From Sarcocystis neurona (taxonomy: Eukaryota > Apicomplexa > Conoidasida > Eucoccidiorida > Sarcocystidae), in NCBI GenBank assembly GCA_000727475.1, contig KL647296.1, positions 3,967,373 through 4,031,372 on the forward strand: a stretch of 64,000 nucleotides of DNA, read 5' to 3'. Under the pieces are notes generated by a model. The model was not told the origin of the DNA, did no database searches, and saw only the letters and a program-made list of their open reading frames with translations. The translations under genes and the position numbers were made by a program. Shown piece by piece: positions 45,801 to 56,200 of the stretch; the first letter of the stretch is position 1, and every line of letters begins with the position of its first letter.

Positions 45801-48800
45801 AAGTAGGTGCCAAATTAACCCGGTCAAAATCGTTAGGCTCTTCCGTGCCAGCTCTTTCTGGGTGCCCTTACGTAGATTTTAGTTACACCTGAAATGTAGC
45901 TTATTTCCATTACGTACCTCGTCACATCGTAACTCTGCGTCAGCGAAGGCGGACAGACACAAGTTGTTGCCATCAGCGTTTGCCTGCCCCACGGTGATGT
46001 CCTGAAAGCAATGTCTGCAGACTTACAGCTAAAACCGAGTCGCAAGAAAGTTCCGCGACAAGTTCAGAACAGGCGTGTATTAAGGTAGCCAAGATGCGAG
46101 TCGTTCTGCACATTCAGGCTCTAGGGGTGGTTAATCCCTAGTGGCACATGGGAACGACAAAACAACATGTAACAATGTCAGAAGCGACCACCTGAATGTA
46201 TGGGGCTCATCTGATTTGTAACTGGTAGTACAAAAAACATATACTTCTGTACCTAGCAGGTCACTAGCTTTTACGTGATACGACGGTTGTCCTGTACAAT
46301 CGCTCTACAGGTTCGACGCCTTTATAATGTACCTCTCCGGGAGGAGCCCCCTTCTCTACATCAGTGGCATTACCGACACGAGTTGACGAGCGGCGCCTCT
46401 GCGCCTACGCCACGTCACTTGGAAGCTCCCGATACTTGTCCAAATGGTTTTACCTTCCACCCTGTCCCTTCGGAGCGACGTTTTGGGCCCCGCAACAGGG
46501 GTTGCGGTTCTGAGTCAACGGGCCAACCTGATACGTATAAGTTGTCCACTAATGCGACTCAGCTTTCAAATGTTGTGGTGGAACTGAAGTATGTCAACCG
46601 TAGTAATGGCGTGGATGTCTCCGCTGCAACGAAAGCCGTGAGCGGCGAGAACCCCGTAATAAATCAGGTTCGTCTTGCAACGCATTACGGAGTGAAAGAA
46701 TAGCCTATCCGGGCTCCCGGCTGCTTACACCACCCTTGGAGCGCTGCGCGGCAGTCCACGCGTGACAACGCCACCTAAACAGAAACCGAAAGTCACACTC
46801 CCCCGCAAAAAGGGACAGGGCGACGTACGCGGCTGCGTGCCTCCCAGGAGACAACTCCTTGCATATGTTAGCGTCTTCGTGTACTTCCTAGCAACCTGCA
46901 ACCGCTTACAGCTCTTGCCAGGTGTCGCTTGTGTGCACGCGCCACTGTAGGCACCAGTAGATGTAGTTTCGTGTGAATGTCCTGATAGCCAGCAAGTTTT
47001 GAGTCGAACCCAGCACACATTTCACCAATACCGGTCTCTCCTACACAGAAAAGCTCTGTGGTTTTTGTTCATTTTACGCAGGAGTCAACAGTAAATCTTA
47101 CTTCTTCTGTCGTACGCACACTGCTGTGGAGTTCAGATACGCGCGTGTATCAGCGTTCCCTTTTTGCCACCGGGATCTCCTTTTTTCAGCTGGTTCATCT
47201 TCAGCTTCCTGGCGGAACAGAAGGAGATTTGTCTAGTTTCGATGACCTTTTAACGCAAGACAGTCGCCTGATCTTAAACATTTTTGATCAGCCACGTTCC
47301 CGTCATGGCGCCTGCGCTCCAAGGCGTCGTTTTCTCGGAAAAGTAACGATACCCTGGACCGCCGTGCTTGATGCCGGAAAATACGCAAGTTTGGAGGGAG
47401 AAATTTGGACTAGAAATGTCGGGGGGCCTGACAAGACAGTGAATCTCCCCGTTACCCGGCCGAAAGCAAACAGCGGTCGACGCGCCTTCCGTGGTCTTGG
47501 GCGTACAGAAGAAACAGCCCAGAGTACCAGCACGGTCTGTATTATGCGAGGTTGTGTGCGTGTCGAGCAACCGCCGGTGCTTGCAGGCTACCGCAGACCC
47601 ACACTTTCATGCAATTTTTCTACTGCCAGATCAAGTAGCGGCTGGAAAGACACGCTGAAACGTAGCTCGACGTCAGGAAACCCAGTTCCAGAAGGTGTCG
47701 ACGACACCTCGCACTCCAAGCTCGGCGCGGACCGTGCCAGATGTAGCGGTTCGACAAATGAGGATACGATAGGCAACTTTGGTAACGAGGATCCGGCGAC
47801 TTTACATATGTACATAAGATTCAGTTTGTACATGCGGGGTGTTTCACTGTGCGCTGCACGAGAGGCTGTGGCTCGTGCGAATAAGGGAAGAACCACAGAC
47901 TTATGGGATCAGATAGAGTCAGCTGCTGGAAAGGCGGCAGATAGTGTACAGGCACTGCCAGCCTTGACAGGACAACAAAGTGCGACCCACGGTGCACGCC
48001 TGCCGACAGCTGCCGCGGCTGGGATGCCAGTGCTATGCAACCAGGGACGCGACCTAGAGGGAGACGCGTTGATAGAGATTGAGAGAAAATGGACGAAGCA
48101 GTGCGAGCGAAAGGGTTTGCTCTGCCCCTCCAGCGCTTTTGGTAAGGGCCGTGATCTTGCTTGCGCAGTGCAGCTTAGTGGTCCGTCTGATTGAGAGTCA
48201 GGTCAGCAGGTCTAAGTTGTTACTACTCTGGGTCTGTACCTGATGCACACTGGAGTACCAGTTATGCAAAAAGATGAACACATTGCGCTCTTAGGTAATT
48301 TGTGTCACGGTAGATGGTAGGTACCAAAAGAGTTATCGTAGCATACATCACAACGGTCGTATCTCACAGCGGCGTTATCGTTAAACAGTCCACACACGCG
48401 TAACTTATCGTCGGAGTAACCATGCAATCAGTGGTGAGTAATGTTCTCCGCTGAGTCGCATGTATATTTTTCTTCTCCGTGTCTGCCGAAAGACTTCTGG
48501 GTACCAGCAAGATCCGACGACATGCAGGGGGCACGATCCAATAGCACTTCTCCTAACTTACGGTTTCCTGAATGAACTAACGCATGTCTAAACCTATCGC
48601 TTTCTACAGGACTAGACGTCTCTGGCGGTCTTCTGCTCCTTTGTCGCCTTGTCACTCCTCTACTTCCTCCGCCAGACGTCGCAACTCCAGGCAGCTTCCG
48701 CTGCTTTGAACGAGTAGCGGCTTTTGTCTCCCTTTTTCCAACTGTAGACGACCGCTTGCTTTTCGGATTGCACGGTAATCGCTCCCACATTACGCAGTAG

Positions 48801-51800
48801 GAAGCGTAGATGACGGTAAGGACATTTCACACCCAAAACCACAGAAATCCTCGCACTGAGACGTATGTGCAGCTTCAGACGCATTTGCTACCTTTTCACT
48901 ATATCGTTGATGACAGGTCAAGACAAAGTCTGGATGAACCCTCAAGAGCAGGTCGACGTCGCCTGCGGGGAAGGACGCGGCCGGGCGCTTCTTCTCTGCT
49001 GTTTCTTCGCTGCCTTTGACTTACTAATGCAGACGCAGTGCACCAACTACGTTGCCCGAGGTGAGGACATTTAAAATCATCAGCGCACTTCAGGTGCAGC
49101 TGGAGAAAAACTACTGTCGTTAATCCTACACCTGTCGGTATGACGCCCTGTCCACTGAAGCAGGACAAATGCGATGTCCAGTTTAGCAGGCATAGAAGGG
49201 CAGGTAGTTAAGATGAATGGGAGGATATACAGTTGTCTCTGCGCGTAGACTGACACGAGATTTGGCCAACGCCTAACCATTCCAGAGCAGTCTTCAGAAT
49301 AGCTCGACTGTATTCCTCACGACCCCTGATAATTGTCTAACACCGGAGACAGATAGACAGTAAAAGCTCCGGTCGAGTTCTCACAGAGCGGCGCCACAAC
49401 ATATATTTTTCTGTTTGGCAGGGCGGCTGTCTGGAAGAGGGCTGCAGTACCTGGTGTTACGGCAAGCCTTCGATGGCAGTGTGCAACTCTGGGACCCTGA
49501 AGAGCCGCGCTGCATATTTCTGCCCTCGCCCGCTTTCAAGTACTGGGATAAGAGGGCACAGAGAGCGAGCGCCCCCCTGCCATGTCATGCGGAATGGCAG
49601 AACGGCTCCGTGCCACCGACTCAGGCATTAACCATGCTACAACAACAACGCCTTGTACAAACTCACGTGATTGAGCAGCAGCGGCTTGCTTCTTCCCCTT
49701 CGTCCGATGGCACTGCTCACGGTGAGAGACCTGCAACAGAAATACAGCAAGAGTTCACTGGCACAGCCGGTGGGAGGCGAGAACAGTGACAGACTTCATC
49801 AGGAAAATAACGAGACACACGACACTTGCGAGAGAAGCTGCGACAGCTTCGGCTCCACGAGGCGAGGTTCGGTAGCCCCCCAGTCGCGGCGAGGTCAGCG
49901 ACGAGATCTGCGAAGGCCCTGTTTTGTCTAGCTCGTGTTTTTGCAGACACAGCTGAAAGCCCTGTTTCCTCTGCCTCGTATTCGTGCAGGTGTTAGTCCA
50001 GAAATCATGGATTTGAACTTCCACGCTCGAGATCACACTTCAGCTGCTGCGTCGACCCTTGTGTCTGATCCTACACTGAACAGCCCCTTCCCCTGCGGAG
50101 GGGTCGACCACTGCGACGAGAAAGGCGTGATGCCAGTCGAATCCCTAGACATTGTGTTCAACAATGAAAATGTGTTCGCAAACTTGCAAGGCTTGACTTG
50201 TTCTTCAAGTTGCTCTGACGAGGTGTTACTGCGACGCGGTGGTGGGGAGGGCTGGGAGCCACTCACTGGAGGAAACAGCATGCCTGAAAGCGAGAGAAAC
50301 CTGCGCGACAAAATTCGAAAGAAGCTGCTGAGGCGCAGGCGTCGACGCTGCTGTGGACTGATATATGCATTCTCTCAAATTCGCAAGCAAATGAAGAAGC
50401 TTTTCACGTGGCAATTCTGCCTGAGAGCGACAGCGTCATTTCTATCCTACGCATTCTGTGATAGGTACGCCTGCGTATCATGTGTAACTCAGGTTGCTTT
50501 GGCCGAGACTGTTTCAAAAGATATGTCCTCACTAAAAAGGAGAACTCAGGTGGAATAAGAGAATAAATGTGCTCCACTGAAGCTTCGTGCGTCCCTGACG
50601 TCACTCCTGCACACGCATCAGAACGGGTGGTATCATGAAACCGGTTTCCCTGGTCGTCCGCGCCTGCATGAACATGCGACCGTAGTCGACAAGATTTCAA
50701 TCCGTGCCGTGATCTGTGACGTATGCTATAACAAAAATACTGACTTCAGCTCCGGTTTTTACAACCTACCGACTGTCACGATTTTCATACTGAGATGCGA
50801 ATCCGTCTTTTCGGCTCCTTCCGTCCAGGCGTCTGAGACCGCCGCAGAAGTCGCCAACTATCTTCGAGTTGTCCTTTGATTTTTTGGACAAAAAAAGGTG
50901 GTGTGCTCTGCTGCCGCCTCTACAGGAGGTGCGTCGTGCTGGCGTATCGGGTTAACCTGTTGTCTCAGGTCTCTCCTCTTGGGTCACTGTTTAGCACCCA
51001 TACGTCAACGGCTCGCTGTGCACCAGTGACGCTTCCAGTGCGGTATACCCTGCAAAAACGCTGAAAGTCAGCGGTAGAGGCGTGTTTGCCTTTCTGTAGC
51101 TCCCGTACTGCAGGTTACCTTGTAGAAACTCTAAGCAATGACGAGCTCAGTCAAAGGTGTGGCACCCAGAGAGTGAGGTGTAAATACCGGGTTATGCAGT
51201 CTACCGGCAGAGGCGCAGTGATCTTACAAAAGTATACTACAGTGGAAACGCAGAAGGGTCAAAGATGTGTCGTCAGTGGCTTCCGCGAAGATCACATTGT
51301 GTCTGGGCCTCAAGATATTTACGTTGTCTTGTACTCACAGTGTGGTGTGTCATCGAGTGTTCCCATCTTCCTTTATTTATACGCCGTGGTCAGGTAAAAG
51401 GCGGTTCCCTATATTGGAGACGCCAGCAGGTAGCAGGCGGAGGTGTACGACTGCGACCAGGTTTCACGATAGCGGGAAAATCATACATGTTAGGCGGTGG
51501 CAACACGTAGATGCCCGCTTCAAATGCGTACGTTCCCGCTGGCCCGCCGGTAGCGCAACAAACCAGCTTTCGAATCGGCCCTGCCTGCGCATGGAGGACA
51601 CCACCTCTCGTAGGCGCTAATTACTTTGGTTAATTTACTTTAGTAAAAATGCCCACGCATAGTAGGCCCGTGTCATCCATCTCCAATTTCTTTCCTGCAG
51701 CTGTCATTCCTGAGCGATCCCGCAGCTGTTTCAGCAGCTGCCTACCGGTTTCAAGAGACTCTATGCAGCAGCGCAGATGCCCACGGCGCAGCAGAGGCAG

Positions 51801-52979
51801 CAGCTGCTTCAGTTGGTGTCGTCGGGACAAAGGGTTTGATGAGGATGTGTTTGTTTCCTCCTGTGGGTAAGCATTGAAAATAATCCAACCCTTTGGACAC
51901 CACGAAGGCACGACTGTGCGTCGTGTACTGACGCACAGCCATTGCACCTCGCGTTCAGTTTCATCCGTGGTGTGCGGCATGATATACAGTAGTTCGTGCG
52001 GACGCCTCAGAGGAAGAGGCGCACTCCTAGTTCACATTGTTCCACTCGCCGCGGAGGCCAAACCATTACAGAACTGTTAAGGTTTGGCCCCCACAGAGTC
52101 CTTGTTGCATGTGGTCTTATTGGTTCGTTATTCGTAGGTCTCATTACGCCAATCATAGCCGCCCTACAATATCGGCCAGCAGACGCGAGCCATGCAAGGA
52201 AACTGGAAAGACAGCTTCAGAGTTACCTGGAAGCGAGAATTCGGCGTTTCGTACGTTTGAAACAAACAGTCTCGACAGTTTTCAGCCGAGAGCAGTTAAT
52301 GAAGGGAAACGTTACTAGCGGTGGAGACAAAGTAACGAGCACGGCACAACATCGTGGCTCCGCCACCAGTCAAACGTGTTGGTCCGTCCCCAGTGACACG
52401 GAATCGCCTTCTTTGTCTCATTCAAGGAGGGCCGCCGTGTTTTTTGCTCGCCACATTGAAGAGGACGTCTACGAGTTACTTCAGCATTTCGAGGCTGCCC
52501 GCAGCTGCATGTGCTGGCAGCAGCCCCTGAGATCGCATGAGGTATGCAGGATGCGTAGAGCTAGAGATGCTGCCGGCCGCTCCATGAACACAGCATGCTA
52601 CAGTGCCGTCGAGATCGAAGCTCTGTTACGTGAGTGCTTGGCTCGGCACCACTTGACCGACGAAGACGGTGGCAGCAGCTACTCTCTGCCCATCCACTTT
52701 TCCCGCATGGACAAGTACTACCTGTGGCAGCTGGTGGAGAACACTCGCATTCTTGAACCGTGCTTCGTGCCTTCAGCCGCACACTACGCCGCAGGTCGTA
52801 TTGACGCGAGTAGGCGACACTCTCCCGGCGGCGCGCAGGTACGCGGAGAGTACATTAGTAGGGGCGCGACTGCAACGTTGAGTGGGCCGACTACTCCCAC
52901 GTTTGCACTTGTGGTACGCGTATTCCCGTACCCATGTGGGGTATATAGTGGATGGGTTCTTATCTCAAGACTGGCGTGA
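36894..52979 (+). CDS. CC2D2A: CC2D2A-like ciliary transition-zone protein, about 18 exons and about 3,000 residues
   Basis: CC2D2A is a large C2-domain protein of the MKS module at the ciliary transition zone. Exons placed: 36894-38288, 38576-38760, 39269-39575, 39834-40137, 40428 or 40438-40572, 40619-42555, 43103-43401, 44030-44819, about 45335-45474, 46021-46084, 46260-46667, 47082-48141, 48610-48774, 48917-49060, 49422-49721, 49990-50464, 50829-50950, 52180-52979. Family landmarks in order: YLFGEEDVLAQELLRMYEVY; coiled-coil DAEDDLRTLQLEILAEAEEL; PPAEQARR and CKINGRALSR; VQVRRLYNVPLREE opening the second C2 domain; NIFDQ; QPPVLAGYRR; LCRLVTPLLPPPDV and FVSLFPTVDD, then QDKVWMNPQEQVDV (transglutaminase-like region); SPTIFELSFDFLDKKRW; C-terminal FALVVRVFPYPCGVYSGW. 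Human CC2D2A is about 1,600 residues; long disordered insertions here account for the extra. Exons 4/5, 9 and 10 are the least certain. Confidence 0.87.
40573..40618 (+). other. Unusually short (46-base) intron in CC2D2A
   Basis: Two frames must be joined here. VALARLQTVQYG runs up to 40572 in one frame, and LDIPRTATASVPIAPELSS starts at 40619 in another. A gt at 40573 and cttattgcag at 40618 give a phase-1 junction. Other introns of this gene are 142 bases or longer, so an assembly indel is the alternative. Confidence 0.55.
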
Positions 52980-53296
52980 ACACTGGAAACCAATCGAGAA
53001 TAACGACGAAATGGCCGGTGCAGGTACAGTACACCAACGTCAAAATGACTAAGAAGTGCACACACGGGAGGTGCCTACGCATGATGTATCTGCACCGCTG
53101 CCAGGTATCCAGGCGACTCAGTTAGAGCTGGCTGTGTCACAAAACGCCTCGAAACAGAAAAGTACATTGCCTGCACAAATAGTAGCGGGCCGTAGGAAAC
53201 ACAGTCTGCTTTGGGCTCGCAAGCCTTGCCTTATACTGTGCAAAGATTACGGGGACGCGCCCCTCTGCGAGGTACAAACACGGATACGCGCTAGCC
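52980..53296. other. Convergent 3' intergenic region
   Basis: Only 317 bases separate the stop codons of CC2D2A (plus strand) and the FERRY3-like gene (minus strand), so both 3' UTRs must end within it or overlap. No repeat and no clear further gene is seen. Confidence 0.6.
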
Positions 53297-56200
53297 TCAT
53301 GCAGGTGAGATGCGACAAGATTGCCGACATTTTCGCTGTCCTACCCAGCAATGACCGCAGTTCGTCAAATAGGCAATAACTGACTTCAGCACCGTCTCCA
53401 TCCAGCAATTTTCCGGAAAGTATCCTTTCCGTAGGGCGGCGATAGGATGTGGCGGACGCGTGTCTTGTTCACCCCGCCTTACTCCGTCCTCGCTAATTCT
53501 GAAATCTCTGGTTCTGACACAGCCAGGCGAATCTCTTACGTCAGCGGTTGTGTGCATATTTTCCGAAGTAGCAACGCATGTGGGATGCCGTTCGACGTCA
53601 GCTCCTGCACTTTTTCTACTCACGCGCATCCGCGGTGTCGCCCTCGCACTTCCAGCATTCGCGGGCATCGGCGGTAAAACCAACACGATTTGGCTCAGAT
53701 CCGATGAGCTGGCGCTGCTCTGGTGAACGTGTTTGACTTCATTTACTATGTACCGCACTACCTGGAGTGCGCGCTGCTGCAATCGGGCGTACGTAAACGA
53801 GCAGACTGCCGCCTCCCCTTCTAAAAGCAGCAGTGGCAGCAATAATGTTCGCACGCCTTCGGTGGTGCAGAGTCTCAACACTTCACCGACCCCCTGGAGC
53901 ACACGCGACGGTATGGCTTCTTCATTTTCGCATACGCTGACGGGCAACATGCAGGAATTCACGTGCTCCCCACTTACAGCGACCGGCTCCGGGTTCTTCT
54001 CTTCACGCACCACCAAATGAAAGGCCGCACGTACAGGCCCGCTATTCGAATGTCGTGATATAAATATATCACCTAGGTGAAGCCGAGGCACACAACGCGA
54101 AGGAGTACAGCAGTGAACAGACATCGGATAGACAGCAGAATCCTGAAGAGCAGAACCTCCGCAGTTACCAGGTGACCCTCTCTTTGAGGCGTCTTCCCCC
54201 GATTTCTCGAAATTACCCCTCCCCTGAGGCTCACCTCGCATCTGCGAGTACAGCAGCTGGCCGTAGTATTGCTGTTGAAAGAGAGTGCGGTAAAGCATCT
54301 GTCGTTGTTCGTCCAGGGTTGGAAAAACAAAGTCAGTTGTTTCCGACAAGTGCGATTCCCAGCGAAGGTGGGTAGGGGCTACCAGCTTCAGCGAGGAACC
54401 GACGGCCAGGATCATTCCAACTGCTCCGGTGTCGGCAGTAGCACAGCCCGGCCCCAACATCGCAAAAGGGGAGAAGTCCCTCGGGGAAGAAATCTCCGAA
54501 GAAACTACATAGGATTTCTCATGAGACGCGAGCCCCACAGATGCACTTCCAGCTGTTGAAGAACTACACGGATCACGCGACAACCCATTTTGAGAGAAAA
54601 GATCGCGATTCCAGCTGTCACCTGCCGCCCAGACAGCAGCGTCATTCCCTTTCCCTTGAAGACTAGGCGTCCCGTAAGACCAGCTAGAATCGGTTGCTGC
54701 ACTGCGCTCAAGAGGTTCACTGGCAAGGGTGGTTATCTCAGCAGAGCCCAGGACACCAAATTTCCCACAACTGTGTTTCGGTGCACCAGAAGCTGGAACT
54801 GCTCGGGCAAATGAATCTCCTTCAAGAGAGCTCCTTGAGAAGGGCTTGGCCGGCTGTTTGCTGCCTGGACTCAGCGTTCCGGGCAGCGGCCTGCAAAGGG
54901 AACAGCAGTCTGCCTGGCAAGATAATAGGACCTTCGAGAAAAGTCTGTCGGAGAACTCGGGGGGGCACGCTATTTCTCCTGAACAGTAGTCGTATCCTCC
55001 CCCAGTACAGTGAGCATGACGCAGACCAGCGGCTGCCCTACCTGCTGCGATTTGACATCCTCCAGGTATCTCTCCTGCAGTCAGGGGGCACCCGTCTGAA
55101 TTCCTGCAAGCAACGGCGGGAGTAGTGCGGAAGTTCGGCTTTCCGCAAGCACCGTTGTCCTGTGGATTAGGAACAACGATGTCAGTGACACTTCCGGAGC
55201 AAACGCGAATAACAACACTGCGCTTGCGCTGCTGCCCGAACACCAGTGGCAAGAACGCGTGCTGCTGCAGCTTTTCCAAAGCTCGTTCCTCTGCCCAGCT
55301 TTTCACCACGTTTTCCCATGCTTCCAGCTGCGCGAGATCCCCGAAGTTCATCTCCTCGTGTGCAAGCCTCCGGGCCTCGGTTTCTTTAGGATGGCCAGAC
55401 TGTTCAGAAATGCTACGCCCGCTTAATTGAAGGATAGAAGACATTGTTTTCTTCGGAACAGCTGTGGCTGCACCGTGTGACTGAGATCCCTCCGCATTTC
55501 CTTCTTCGAGAAGGCTTAACTTCGAACCACGGGCATGAGTCGGGTTCTTGCATTGTGCAGTTAACTCCTGCGCAGTCGATTTCGCTTGCCGCCCCACGGT
55601 TCTCCGACGCTGTTGCTGGTGCTGCAAGAAGTTCCGCAACAACTTTGTTGGCGTTATAAGCTGCAAAGCAGCGGGAAGCGGCTCCCGCATGGAACTTGGC
55701 ACCTGCGGATGCGAGACAGATCGCGGTACTGTAAGCGCGTCTAGCTCTGGCGTTGTTCCCGTCGGTGGTCGCTGTCGTTCGCCTTCCGTAGACGGCTTTC
55801 TGGGTTGCACCACGGGAAGCAGAGGACCGCCGTCGGCAGCGGAGGCTCCACCACGCGGCCCAGGTGGGAGCACTTGTGAGAATGCTTCTTCCTCCGGACC
55901 AACGCTGTTTCCTCGGGCTTTCCTGAGACGACGAGGAACCGGTAGATATATGTCTAGAAGACGTTGTATTTCCTTCGTTTCCGCGTCGCAGTCAGACAAG
56001 AAGGGGGCACCTCCCACAGATTTTTGCAGTTGGAGTGCGTCTGCCTGAGGCGGGTGCGGCCTCTTCAGAGATCCTTGTATTCCTTTATTATCAACGTTGT
56101 CGGCGGAGGCTTGTCTATGCTGTGAACTACCAAACAGTGTCCGCAACGCAATGGATACGTTCTTCCCTTGTCTGACATGTTCTCCCGAACCAGCGTATGC

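Noticed and set aside
45265..45813. 182-codon minus-strand frame overlapping CC2D2A exon 9
   Set aside because: It looks somewhat protein-like, but the plus-strand reading VVREVVPRLDAG fits CC2D2A order and ends at a gtaagc donor in the right phase. Kept as a reservation about exon 9.
46085..46117. Extension of CC2D2A exon 10 to VVLHIQ with a GC donor
   Set aside because: It would also fit the family, but the donor (caggctcta) is poor. The canonical choice (aag|gtagcc joined to the acceptor at 46259) gives an equally good match.
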